A stretch of 64,000 nucleotides of DNA from Drosophila miranda (Eukaryota; Arthropoda; Insecta; Diptera; Drosophilidae), in NCBI RefSeq assembly GCF_003369915.1, contig NC_046675.1, forward strand, positions 28,334,001 to 28,398,000. The letters run 5' to 3'. Shown here one piece after another: positions 13,463 through 25,002 of this stretch (within the stretch, counting starts at the first letter, position 1; every line of letters starts with the position of its first letter). The notes under the pieces were generated by a model. That model saw only the letters and a list, made by a program, of their open reading frames with translations, did not search any database and was not told the DNA's origin. Made by a program: the position numbers and the translations under genes.

Positions 13463-14953
13463 TAAGGCATACCGCCTCATGTGGCGGCAGCAACTTTCGC
13501 TTTCCACTCGATCGGGCCGCCACAAAAGATGCCGGGTCGCCGCAAAGTACTAGTACAATGCACATGCCGCATGTGGCATGAGAGTGTGGCGTCTCTGGTT
13601 GCTGGTGCGGTGGCTTAACTGTTTAAATAATTATTACTTGTTCGTCACTTGCGCAAAAATTGCCCGTTTACCGTTGCTCTGTTAGTTTTTCCTCTGGCCA
13701 AAAAAAGAAAATAATGAAAACAAGTCTTTGTCTGGGAAGAGAGGTGTTCACGCTCCGCTGCCGGTCCTAACAAGCCTTTTGAAGACATTTTAATAAGAAC
13801 ACTGTTAAAGAGAGACGGAGAGAGTGTGGAGTGTGTGTGTGTGTGTGCGTGCGTGTGGTGACAGTTATGATCACAATTACCCCACACACCAACTCAAGCC
13901 GAACTCTGCCTGCTGCTCTGCCTGCTGATTTCCCACCACACCACACCTCTACACAAAACTATGTTAAACGGAAGGTGAGACACTAATTGGGGTATGTGCA
14001 TAGGTATAGGTCCTGCAGCGGCAGCTTTCACGCACTCGCATACCCTCTTATTATCATGCCTTGCTTTGAATACACCTCATAGCTCATTCTCTCTCACTCT
14101 CATTCTCTCTTCAAAAGCAGTTCTCACACTTTAAAACCTCTGCTGCTGCCGCTGCTGCTGCGACACCAAACATTTAACGGTTATTTTAACTCTGCGGCTT
14201 GCGCTTTGACGCTTTGTCATGTTTAGCACGGCTGTTGCTCTTCCTCTCCCGCTCCAACTTATTTCGGGGGAAGAGAAAACAATGAAGCAGTGGCTGGCTG
14301 TATAATTAATTAGGCACCGCACCGCACCGACGCTCCATGCTCTCTTCCGGCAGAGGCGCAGCAATTGGGTTGCACTTTTTCCACCAGGCAGGAAGAGGCG
14401 TGCGCCCGTTTCTTCTTCGTTTCAGAAAGCTTTCCAACATTTAATTGAATCGCCATCACTTAATCATAGGTCGGTCTTCAGGGCTGGGGGGTTATCTGTG
14501 GCTTTCTTTCTCATTGCTCCTGCCCTTCTGTGGCTCATTTTCGGATTATGATTACTATTACAGCAGAGTTTCTTGATTGTTACATTTGTGGCATTCCCTA
14601 AGTATCGTCGTAAGCTGCAGTAATCGACAGTAATTACAATGCAATTTTGGTTAATTACCTCCAAAGACGAACAAAACTTACTTTACTCTCACTTTCCTGC
14701 GGTGGTCGGGGCAGTGCGTGGCTAGATGGTCCATAAAAACGCAGTATTTTTAGCTTACTGAAAGCTCCAGTGATTTGAATGGTCTTTGGCTTTCCGTGCC
14801 AGAGGGGGCATGTGCCACAGCAGTCGGTAGTAGTCGGTCTTGACGGCTGCTGCTGCTGCTGCGGCAGAGTTTAATTGACGTCTCATGCTGGCGGCTGGCG
14901 GCTGTGGAAATGCATTCACAGAAACCATTCACAGATATATCGTACAGATATGC

Positions 14954-14986
<33 letters not shown>

Positions 14987-17900
14987 ACCCCCTCCCCCAG
15001 ATAGCCGATAGCCGCCGCAACAGCAACAGCAACAACGGTAAAAGCACGCTAGGCGGCACGCTTGCGCGATTAACAATTTCATTGAAAATGTGCCCCACAA
15101 TGGGGAGGGGTGGAAAGCAAAAGATATAGGGATTTGGCAATTTTATCTACCAAAAATCATTTCAATTGGATAATTATTACACAAGTCATTACTTTGATGG
15201 AAACCCAAAGGCTGTCTATCATCTCCGATCCGGACTGTGGCTGGGTTTCGGACCAGAGCTAACGTGGGGCTCGAATGGTGAATGCCACACAAAGCCTAGC
15301 ATTTCTTCCAGCCTTTTGTTTCAAGCCAGTGTGGCATTGCAATTCTTTCAGCTGAATTTCCACTTAATTGCAATGCGGCTTGAAGCAGAGAGAAGTAGAG
15401 ACAGAGAGAGAGAGAGAGAGTTGCATCTTGCCGTGACTCCTAATGCCCATTGAGTGCTCATCCAGCCAGAGCCACAGCAAAAGCTCTCGCTCTCGCTCTC
15501 GCTACGGGATGACGTTTAGACACAGACATTAAGTGCAATTCCTCTTCTCTTTCTATCTCTCTCTCATAATTTGCCACTGGCCGAAAGCAGAGAGCGTGGA
15601 AATTGTCTGCACTTTATGCACTGTGCCATAACAATTACTGTGCGCGCGTTCGCGGAAAACCCAAAGAATGTGTTTGTAATTGATGAGTTTTCCTTTTTCT
15701 CTTTGTCTTGCAGGGTGCTCCGGCCTCCGGGCGGCGGTTCCAGCGACATCTTCGGATCGGATATGCCGCAGACCCCCAGGAACGTGAAGAACCGCATGGT
15801 GTCCAACATATTCTCCGTCGAGAAGGACAATAGCGTGAAGAATACTGGTAAGTAGAAGGACGGAGATGGAAAGTCCCAATAACCCCCCACCCCGCCCAAT
15901 AGATGTGTTCCCCATCCATGTCCAGTGGCCCCGAAAAAAAGCTTATTTATTTGTGCTTTCCTTTCCTTTTGTGTTTTGTGATGTGGGGGAAACCCCATCC
16001 CCCTTGGAAATGCTTATTGAAATGTCTATCGTTTTCTTGTTCTCGTCCTCCTCCCCTCTCCTTCTTTTGCTCCCCCCGCTCTACTGTTTTCTCTCTTTTT
16101 TGTCTTTTCTACGTATCTTTGCAGTACGACAAGGAGCTCACAGATTCTATTTCATTGGTACTTGAGAATACATACTCCCTATATATGTTGTTTGTCATTC
16201 ATTTCTTTTTGTTGTTGTTGTTCATTTCGTTGCTAATTTCGTGTGTTCCCCAAAATGCAAGTTCCCTCCGTTGGAGCAGCACCTAAACCCCACCACGCCA
16301 TCACTGAAACACTTGTCCGTAATCCATAATCCACAGTACCCAAAAGGAGGAGGGAGATCATCTCCGAAACACTGCAAAACCAGTTTCCCACACTCGACCA
16401 CACGCCACCTCCACCACCACCTCCTCCTCCTCCTCCTCCACCTCCTCCTTACATCTGCTGATGACATTTTGAATGCATTCAGATACTAGAGGCGGAGCAA
16501 AAACCACACTCAAGGCAATCCATTCACTCCACTCACCCACTCACCCACTGATCCACTGTTGTCCACTATTGTACCTCCTCCCACTCTGTTTCGTAGAACA
16601 ATAACCAAACTTTACCGCTCGAACCAACAATCCACTAATTTCGAATATCTTTTGTTTCTTTTTGTTATTCCTCGTGTTTGTTTTTCCTCCGTTTGGTGAT
16701 CGTTTTCATGGATGATAATGATGATGATGCTGTACAACAGGTGATAATCCGCGTCGCGGCCAGAAGCCCGTCGACTCACACTCTCGACTCTTTGGGGAGC
16801 CCATGCGCCCCATCACACCTGGCAAGAACCACATGAAGAGCAGCATTCCCTTTGGCCAGAACACAGAGACAGCCGCTGCTGCCCAGAAGCTGCTGACCAA
16901 CGGCAGCAGCACCGCCAACACCACCAATGGACACCAATACAATGGCAAGAGCGGATCCGTGTCCTCGGCCTCGTCGTCAGTGTCGTCCTCGACCGAGAAC
17001 CTCAAGATGAACAGTGGCTCCCGATCAGGTAATACACACCACACACCCCACCCACCTTTAGGGCTTCGATCAAAAACAAACACAACTACAAGTAGAAACG
17101 CAGAAAAGTAGTCCAAGTTTCGTACGTCAAAGGCTTGGGAGCCCAGATTTGCTGGAGTTTTTGGTTCAGTAGTCAGTAGTCTCACGAGACACAACGAACG
17201 AAGTAGAATTCTCACATCGGTCTCTGATTATTATTTTTGGTTATTTTTTGGTTGTGTGACAAAAACAAAACAAAAAAGTGTGTGGAAATATAAGTAAAAA
17301 TTCTGTTTAATATCTTCTAAAACATACGGGGCTTTTTGTCGCCTGGCACATGCACAACTAAAATCGAAACGAAAAACAAAATAAATTCTTGCATCGGATC
17401 AAATCGAATCGCATCATCGGTGGTCGTTTTTCCGGGCTTCTTGCAACAGTGTACATACGCAATATGAGCAGTGAGTATCAGTACCAGTAGTGCCAGTACC
17501 ATTGCAAGTCCTGTCCTGCCTGCATCCCACCTGCATCCTGGCATCCTTCATTTATCCCCTTCATCCGCCTGCCACTAGGAGTTGAAGATAACGAGAAATC
17601 GAAACCAATTAAAATCGATACAACCGGGTGTCCCCTGACACCGGTAGCAAGTGCAGCTGCACCCCCACCAGCCGACGTTCTCGGCATCGACTTGCCGTGC
17701 CTGGACCTCGAAGTTGGTGACGTGCCAAAGGACAACGAGATGTACACGGAGGCCGGCAAGCACGACGTAAACACTCAGACGCGCCGAGACTCGGAAAGCA
17801 ACGTAGAGCAGCCCCACTCGCTGGAAAAGAAGCGCAGCACAGCAAATCTCAAGGAGCCCTTGGCCCTCTGCCCGGATTATGTGAAGGAGGTGCATGGTCC

Positions 17901-18368
17901 GTGCAATGCACGTAATCCCATCACCGGCCTGGGCCTCAACGGGGACGGAGTGGGTGGTCTCAAGCCCGTGAAGCAGAAGACTCGAGGTCGAGCTCCTATA
18001 CCTACACCGACACCGACACCTGCACTTTCGCTCCACCTGAGCGATCTCTGGAGGATCGGAGATCTCTTGGGAGGAGTATCCTCCAAAGATCGCCTTAGCT
18101 TCCACAAGTAGATTGAGAATGCGCTTAGAATTAGCTAGGCTTAGCCTACACTACGATCCGCCATTTTAGTGCCTTACTAATCCCCATTTATATTGTTCTC
18201 TACTCAACAGAGGGAAATCCCGTGACCGGCGAGGGATACAGGGCCGGAGGAACGGACTACATTAAGGCCGCCGGCTCGACCAATAGCGGCAACGGGGACA
18301 ACGGTGGCAATTCGGTTGTCAACAAGAACCGTGTGCCCCCGGGCGGCTACTCGTCGGGACTCTGGTAA
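6611..18368 (+). CDS. Jupiter: Jupiter, microtubule-associated protein (short C-terminal isoform)
   Basis: Jupiter is a small, basic, unstructured microtubule-binding protein related to vertebrate HN1/JPT proteins. Five coding exons join in phase: 6611-6672, 15714-15847, 16125-16157, 16741-17028 and 18211-18368, giving 224 residues. Exon 1 encodes an N-terminus beginning [20 protein letters not shown], nearly identical to the D. melanogaster protein as I remember it. Exon 2 carries the [14 protein letters not shown] block. The 33-base micro-exon encodes [11 protein letters not shown] and is flanked by clear acceptor and donor sites. Exon 4 carries [18 protein letters not shown] and a Ser-rich tract. 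The last exon ends [10 protein letters not shown] followed by TAA. All junction phases agree. An AATAAA at 19115-19120 is a likely poly(A) signal. The first intron is 9.0 kb. An alternative last exon lies at 17579-18111. Confidence 0.95.
11836..11936. repeat. Two-unit tandem repeat with inverted arms
   Basis: Two units of about 50 bases, at 11836-11884 and 11885-11936, share CGCTCTCCTG, TGATTGGGAATT and AAGCGAATTCGCC. Within unit 1, GAATTCGC is followed after six bases by its reverse complement GCGAATTC, so each unit can fold into a hairpin. I do not recognise a named transposon. Confidence 0.6.
13395..13460 (+). repeat. Poly-G tract, 66 bases
   Basis: An uninterrupted run of 66 G lies in Jupiter intron 1. 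Tracts of this length are very rare in Drosophila euchromatin. It may be a real slippage-prone tract or may have an inaccurate length from sequencing or assembly. Confidence 0.9.
14955..14986 (+). repeat. Poly-C tract, 32 bases
   Basis: An uninterrupted run of 32 C is followed by shorter C runs to about 14998. It lies 1.5 kb from the poly-G tract, so the intron carries two long G/C homopolymers in opposite orientation. Confidence 0.9.
17579..18111 (+). CDS. Jupiter: Jupiter alternative 3' coding exon (long isoform)
   Basis: A polypyrimidine-rich stretch ending CACTAG precedes 17579. Splicing from the exon 4 donor at 17028 keeps the Jupiter frame open to a TAG at 18109-18111, giving a predicted 349-residue isoform with 177 alternative C-terminal residues. 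That tail begins [20 protein letters not shown] and contains acidic and proline-rich parts and a PTPTPTPAL segment. The open frame of 533 bases and the exact phase match are seen in the sequence. Use of this exon is inferred. It could also be spliced internally onward to 18211, and I cannot recall whether an identical exon is annotated in D. melanogaster. Confidence 0.6.
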
Positions 18369-19744
18369 TGGAAAGGGACGCTGCCCAAGTCCCAGCACAA
18401 GCGGGCGACATGGGGCGCCACAACACAACACCAAGAAGAGAAACAAACGACAAACAACAAAAAAACACACAGTTCTAATACCCACTACACCCCCTACATG
18501 ATATATACGCGATTAACCAAACATACCAATACATTGCACACATGGAGCATGGAAACTAGCATCGGCTGAAATTAGGCCTCATCAGCGAGCTGGAATTGAA
18601 GAAGAAAGGGTTGGCAGCAGGCAGCAGACAGCAGAATAGAAACCAAAACTGACACAAAACATTTGCTCAAATCGTTCAGCACTGCGTACTCAACAGCACA
18701 CCTAATCAGCCGGCACTTGCATCACTTTACTCCATAATTAACAGAAAATATAATTCTGTTATAAATGTCGTGTACCACAAGAACAGAACCCCAACCCTGC
18801 CCTGCAATGGAAAAAACCTTCTGGATTCTGGATGAATCGGAAAGGAACACGTGCGGCGTCACGTGGGACACTTAATTATAGTTGCATCAATAATGTACTA
18901 ATACTACACGCCGCGACACACATCTAAAACATATTTATACCAACCGCATCATTGCCACCCACCCCCCTCACACCCATACACCCATACACCCAATACATAC
19001 TCGTACATAATATACATTACATACATACATATTACATATGTAATTTAACAGTACGCCTGCACGTACTAATTAAGTGTAAAAATACAAAGCGAATTCGAAC
19101 CCGAATATTTGTTCAATAAAAATCTTTTCGTACATAATGTGCATTGCACAAGTTGCATTTCAAATCACGTTTTGAATATGGTCTCTGGCGGGCGATGGTG
19201 TCATTTGAATTCAATAAATCGATAGAAGCTCTCACTCTGACGATGTGGCAGCGCTGCATCAGCTAGGCCGCCGTCTGGATTTATTAGCGGCCTGATACTC
19301 CGCGACGCCGCTAAGCTGGGATTTTTGCAACTATCAAAAGTCGCGGGTCAATTTTCTCTGAACTCAGACAATAAGAAGTGTCTTTATTTCATACACGTTC
19401 CCATTGTATTCATTCGAATTTTATCGCCAAAACTGAGCAGCATTAGGAATTATTATATGTTATCTATGGTATTTGATCAATAACCATACGAAGGTTTTTG
19501 AATTTTCGCTCTCAAATCGTACTTACATGCATCATTTATTCCTATGGATTACATTTAATAACTTTTTGCTCATTCACCTTCAAACAATTTGAATTTTCGG
19601 CGGTCAAGTTTGGTGGGACTTGCTCTCTTTTTTTTTTGGATTTTCTCTCTATTTTGTGATGGGATATCCTCTCTCGTGGAGGGAGTTTTCCTCGCCCGGC
19701 GTATGTACTCGCTAACGTTGCCACTGTTTTTTGTTGATCCTTTT

Positions 19745-19835
19745 CTTCGTCAGTATATTTACGGTATATACGGAGACCGTATATTTTGGTATTTATTTGA
19801 ATCGGGTAGAATCTGTAATAACCGGTTCACAACAA
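19745..19835 (+). promoter_or_regulatory. Degenerate promoter-like copy
   Basis: It begins CTTCGTCAGTATATTTACGG, identical to the start of the module at 20634, followed by GTATATTTTGG elements (motif 6 type, consensus KTYRGTATWTTT) and then an imperfect motif 1, CCGGTTCACAA. It looks like a decayed duplicate of the promoter 0.9 kb downstream. Activity is unknown. Confidence 0.45.
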
Positions 19836-20194
19836 TGAGTCCCATTCCATGCACACATACCCTGGGGGAAATGGATGTTATAGAGTTGTGAATATGTTTG
19901 TCATCCCAGGCAAAAACAATTTATTTTCAATATATTTTAATATTATTCAATATTATTTAATATTATTTTCAATATTTCAACGATATTTTAAAGCTTATTG
20001 TCTTCTTGTAGGGACCAAGAATAGGTATCAGGATCGAGATATATATACAAAACACTCATCATATACATGAATATGTCTAAAAAATGTCAATTTGCGAAAA
20101 GGTCTTTATTAGTTACGTTTTATCTTCATATCAATATATATACTTTCATATAAAATTAACAAAATAGGGTATACAGAGGCCTGTACAACGGCTT

Positions 20195-20605
20195 ACACGC
20201 TATGAAGCGACTCTTTTTTGTTTAACTTTTTCGTTTAAACCTTTTTTTACAATAAATACAATAAAAACAACGATTATAAACAATCCAACCTTGTAGAAAA
20301 TTTATTCATTAATGGGATAAAATTATGTGGGCATTACTGAAAGATTTAGTTTGCCAGCATTATTCAATGGAATATTAAAATTTAGAAATATGAACGAATT
20401 TCCCTTTTCGTTTGTTTTGATTGACCTATTTCGCTACTTGTTTTTCATTTGACTTATTTCGCTAAAACCTCTTTTCACGCAAAACGCAATAAAAGCAAGT
20501 ATTAAGAATACACCAGTTAAATAGAAAATTGATTCATCAATCGTATAAAATTATGTGGGCATGGTTAAATGTTCTATATAGCTAGTAATATTCAACGGAA
20601 TATCA
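20195..20605. repeat. Two-copy degenerate tandem repeat, period about 225 bases
   Basis: Matching landmarks occur twice: TAGAAAATTTATTCATTAAT / TAGAAAATTGATTCATCAAT at 20296 and 20521, each followed by ATAAAATTATGTGGGCAT and then by ATTCAATGGAATAT / ATTCAACGGAATAT. The upstream TTTAAACC and AATAAA blocks also repeat. No family was recognised. Confidence 0.65.
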
Positions 20606-20633
20606 AAAATGAGGAATATCTATAACAGAACTT

Positions 20634-20760
20634 GACTTCGTCAGTATATTTACGGTATATTTTTAAAATGCGACGGTATATCTTGGTATATTTCTGAGAG
20701 TCGGGCGGTATATTTTATTGATAAATCCGCGGTCACACTGACTGTGATTTTTGCAGACGA
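20634..20760 (+). promoter_or_regulatory. Motif 6 / motif 1 promoter of the zinc-finger gene
   Basis: Several GGTATATTT-type elements (motif 6) at about 20653-20716 are followed by GGTCACACTG at 20730-20739, a match to Drosophila core promoter motif 1 (YGGTCACACTR, bound by M1BP). Motif 1 normally sits around the start site, which puts transcription near 20740 and about 310 bases upstream of the ATG at 21056. The motif identity is established knowledge; assignment to this gene follows from position and orientation. Confidence 0.75.
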
Positions 20761-21055
20761 ATTTTGAATTTTTGCAATATTTTAAATTAATTTAATTTTG
20801 CAAGTGAAATGCAATTAGACCAAGTGCGAAGTACGCGAATGCGAAGATGTTGACGTTGATACTTTAAAGGAGCTTCGGCGACGGCGACAAGCTGGTGCAG
20901 CAGGAAAAATCGGCGTAGGATACGAAAACTAGTTCTTACAACAGCAACAACTTCTGGTCCCCCCAACCTCTCGCAAACGAATCTCACGCACTCAGCGCAC
21001 ACAAACTCGCAGACAGTTGTTGTTGTCGCAGACAGACAACAAGGTCCTCCCAAAT

Positions 21056-24000
21056 ATGGAAGGAATGGACCTGTGGACGTCCATGTTCTCGGCAGACTTC
21101 GAGGAGGGGGAGGAGGAGATTGAGCAATATGCGAATGAAAACGGTCTGGACAGCAATCCCGCCGGCGACAGTGACGACATTCTTCCCGAGTGCGATGGCG
21201 ACGACGAGGACGAAGAAAACGAGGAGGACGACGACGATGATGATGATAATGATGTGGAGGATGATGCGGAGGAGGAGACCGGCCGTGACAGTGGGAAAAC
21301 AAGAGAACCCGATCAGGATGATGATGCCATATTTCAGTTCGATCTGGAGCCGATTGTAAGCATTGGAGAGCCACAGCCCCCACCGTTGCTGGCGCCTCCG
21401 GGTCCACTTGGCGCGCCGCCTGTGCGTCCCATGCATCGCCACTCACTGCCCAGGGCAAGCCAGGGTCGGCCCAAGGAGGGGCGTCTTTCGGGCGTGCTCA
21501 CGCGGCCCACAACCTCGCAGATCAATGCAACCGATGCGAACGGGATTCCCATCAACTATGAGCTGGGCGTCATCTACATCTGCCCCGCGTGCGGAGCGGA
21601 ATTCCGGCAGCAGGATCTCTGGAAACGCCACATGAACCAGATGCACCAGTTCAACACGCGCCGCGGCCTCAACTTCATGGCCATGGACAAGCTCTATCAT
21701 CGGTGCCTGGAGTGCAACAAGCGCATCGCCATGCATAGCCGGGAGAACCTGCTGAAGCACAAGTTCACCCATCTGCCGTTCAGGTGCACCAAGTGCTACA
21801 TCTGCAAACGGGAGTACAAATACAGGTGAGTGGGACCCTCGAGCGAACCGTAAAGGATTCAGCTTACTTACGCAGAAATTCTTTGCAGACAAGACCTGAT
21901 GGTCCACCTGAGGATGGTCCACTGCGACGAGGTGGTGGCCATGATGCGGGAGGGCTTCAACTTGGCGGGCCGCAAGACGCGGGTGCGGGAGCCGCGCACA
22001 GAACAAATGCAACGCAAGGACCCGTTCCCAGAGGAGGATGATGAGCGGAACGATCTTCTCGAGCCGGAGACAGAGACTGTGCCATCTGTGGTGGAAGAGG
22101 AATCCCCGCCGAGGCGCAGGAAGAAGCGCTACCAAGGAGGTCCCTCCGGCGATGGAGGTGCGGATCTTTGCGAGGATTACATCCACTACATGTGCCCCGA
22201 TTGCGGCACAGAGTGCGACACGCACGCCCAGTGGAGTCAGCACATTGAGTTTGTCCACGACTACGTCAGTCGCAGGGGGCTCAACTTCATCAGCGTGGAC
22301 ATGCAGATGCAGTGCCTCGAATGCAAGAAGGTGAGTTAGGTGCTTAGTCCTGGAGATTGCCCCTCTTAAAGAGCTACCCCTTTCCGCAGATTGTCATCCC
22401 CAACACCATTAAGACGCTGCGGGCGCACAAGTTCACGCATCTGTCGCAGCCCGAGTGGCTCCGCTGCAAGCTGTGCTACAAGGGCTACACGGAGCACCAC
22501 GAGCTGGTCAGTCATCTGCTGAAGCAGCACCACCTGGAGTCGCTGATGCCCGAGGATTCGCCGGATCCATCACCCGTCAAAACGACAGACGGAGGCGGAG
22601 GCGACGACTGGGAGGACAATGGAAACGGGAGCGTCTTCGATGACGTGTCACCGCACTTTGAAGATGCCCCGCGGCGGGGAGGCCGTATCGGGAGCGATGA
22701 CATGTATGAGCCACACATCGACTACCTGTGTCCGCAGTGCGGCAAGGAATTCATCGAGAAGAAGCACTGGCGCACCCATGTGGTGCAGGTGCACGGCATG
22801 AACGACGTGACGAAGCTCAACTTTGAGATAATCAACGATCGCCAGCTGAAGTGCACGGAATGCGCCAAGATCATAACGAACGCCTACGGCATACAGAATG
22901 CACAGCAGCACAGGATCACGCACCTGCCATTCAAGGCGTACGCCAGGTGCCGCAAATGCCACAAGTCTTACACGGACCGCAAGGGTCTGGTCAAGCATCT
23001 GGCCACCTACCACCGTGTGGGCTACGTGTCGCGCAAAACCCTGAAAAGAGGCGGACGACCAGCCGCGCCGTTTGCGTCGCCCAAGCAGCAGCGCAGACAA
23101 ATTGTGACCTTGGGAAAAGAGACCTACGAGATCATCTTCCTGGACGAAGAGCTGATGCACTCAAGTGTAGACGAGGAGAACGACTTTGGAGAGCAGATGC
23201 AGATGGCGGATGAGGAGGACTTGCCCACTGTCAGTGCTGGCGTGCCGCCGCCCAGCCCGAATCGCTACAAGTGCGTGGAATGCGGGACGCTGTTCCCCAC
23301 CCAAGTGGCTCTCAAGTTGCACATCAGCGAGGCACATACGTTCCGGGACCCCCCTCAGTACGGGGGATCCAAGAAGCTGGACAAATCCCAGGGCAAAGAG
23401 GAGTCGCCCAAGAAGAGGAGACTAGGAGCGGGTCCAGCAGTAGCATTGACTCCATCATCATCGCCAGCGGCCACAAGCACCCCATCGTCGGGCACCGTAG
23501 AGCAGAACTACATATTTCTGTGCCCCTCGTGCGGCGAGGAGTACAAGACGCAGTTCGAATGGCGCCGCCACATCAACGAGGCCCACAACTTTGACAAGCG
23601 GCAGTATCTCAATATGCGACAACTGGACAAGTACCGATACCAGTGCACCCAGTGCAACGACATTGTGTGCAACTCCAAGTTGAAGGGGCTGCAGGACCAC
23701 CACTTTCGCCATCTGCCTTTCCGCCTGTACCTCAAGTGCCTCGTGTGCGGCACCTGCTACAACCACAAGCCCAACATTGCCGCTCATCTGAGGACGCGGC
23801 ACAACATCTACGAGCGCGAAACGCCCTGGCGGGAGCTACAGACCAAGCCCCAGTACTCTTATGTTCAGTCCAAGGAAAAGGACAGGGACACGGGCGTCAA
23901 GAGCAGGCCGCAATCACCCTCGCATGCAGTTGTGCCCTCCTCATCAGGCTCATCCAGTGCCAGCAGTCGTCCACTCTGGCCGCAGTCCGAGAAGCGTCCG

Positions 24001-25002
24001 ACACGGCCGGCCGGTCTCAACACCCTGGAGGACAGCATCTCGTACCACAATGCGGTGGACATGGACTTCATCACCTACTACTGCCCCAAGTGCAACAAGA
24101 ACTTCGACTCGCACGCCTTCTGGCGCAAGCACATCGTGGAGCACCACAACTTTAATAGCCGCGAGGGCCTGAACTTCCGGCAGATCGACATCCACCACTA
24201 CTTATGCCTGGAGTGCTACAAGCGTGTCACCGTCACTCATACCAAGGGCGCCATCGGGCAGCTCCAGTCGCACAAGTTCCGCCACCTGCCCTACCGCTCC
24301 TTCAAGTGTCTCACCTGCAACGGAGAGTTTGTGCGCAAGCAGATGTTCTTCAAGCATCTCAATCGGGACACCAATCGGTGCGATAACAAGCCCAGCGCCG
24401 AAGAGGTGTTTGATGACGAGGAGCAGGACGCGATTGGCGTCACCGCCGCGGAAGATGACGACGTTGAAGCCTCTGCCTATCGACTGATGTGCCCCCAGTG
24501 CGGCGACGACTTCACCACCTGCAACCAGGCGGTGTGGCACAACCACCTCAACGTCTCGCACGGCCTGGACAAGCAGCTTCTGCACATTCGGAAGGTAGGC
24601 GAGGGGCTCTACCGCTGCCAAGACTGCAACGAGGAGTTGGCTACGAAGTGCAGGCGGGTCCTGCAGCAGCACCGCTTCAAGCATATGCCCCATGCCGGCT
24701 ACATTCGTTGCCAACTTTGCGAGAGCGGGACGGATGAGAAGGCGGCTGAAGTGCACAGCATGCGGGAGCTGCATCAGCACATCCGCGAGCACCATCCGGC
24801 AGTGGACGAGAGCGACGAGAGGATGCTGAAGGTGCGCCAGCTAATGGACGAGGAGGAGACCGACGAGGACCGTCAGCCAACAGCAAACAGTGACAATGAA
24901 TCAGGCTCGACGCCAAACAATGGTCCATATATGCCGCTACCGCCGCATTTACTGGACGAGGTGGTGGATTTGGATTTCGAGGATGTGTATATGCTGGGAT
25001 AG
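21056..25002 (+). CDS. Large modular C2H2 zinc-finger protein, 1274 aa
   Basis: Probably a nuclear nucleic-acid-binding protein; the specific gene is not recognised. Three coding exons, 21056-21825, 21889-22330 and 22390-25002, join in phase. The ATG in CAAATATGG is the first in frame after the predicted start site. Residues 1-100 are very acidic. From about residue 175 there are six modules of about 95 residues. Each has a finger of the form CPxCGxEF...W..H....H, then a GLNF-like linker, then a CLEC-type finger ending HKFTHLP, then a third C..C finger ending HL...H. Modules are separated by acidic or Ser/Pro linkers, with one extra finger near YKCVECGTLF. Module 1 crosses the first intron. 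It carries no N-terminal ZAD domain. Introns 1 and 2 are 63 and 59 bases. Confidence is high for the gene model and low for function. Confidence 0.9.

Larger units (their letters stand above)
6673..15713 (+). other. Jupiter intron 1
   Basis: A 9.0 kb intron begins GTAAGAG and ends CTTTGTCTTGCAG. No conserved protein is seen inside. It contains GT/CA microsatellites (6805-6815, 10266-10282, 13833-13850), an internal duplication at 11836-11936, a poly-G tract at 13395-13460 and a poly-C tract at 14955-14986. Proline- and glycine-rich frames over the homopolymers are artefacts of those tracts. Introns this long in Drosophila often hold enhancers and alternative promoters, but none can be located by eye. 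Confidence 0.7.
19141..20633. other. AT-rich intergenic region between Jupiter and the zinc-finger gene
   Basis: No gene is seen. Near the Jupiter end are a perfect DRE-type ATCGATA at about 19218-19224 and a GGCAGCGCTG element at 19247-19256. At 19745-19835 is a degenerate copy of the zinc-finger gene promoter, and at about 20195-20605 is a two-unit tandem repeat. Base composition is clearly AT-richer than in the flanking genes. Confidence 0.6.

Noticed and set aside
13045..13581. Long proline- or glycine-rich open frames over the poly-G tract
   Set aside because: They exist only because the homopolymer has no stop codons. They occur in several frames on both strands and have no conserved flanking sequence.
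14750..15140. Proline- and glycine-rich frames over the poly-C tract
   Set aside because: Same homopolymer artefact inside a Jupiter intron.
21443..22258. Long minus-strand open frame opposite the zinc-finger gene
   Set aside because: It is the antisense shadow of GC-rich coding sequence and it crosses two introns of the real gene without any splice logic.
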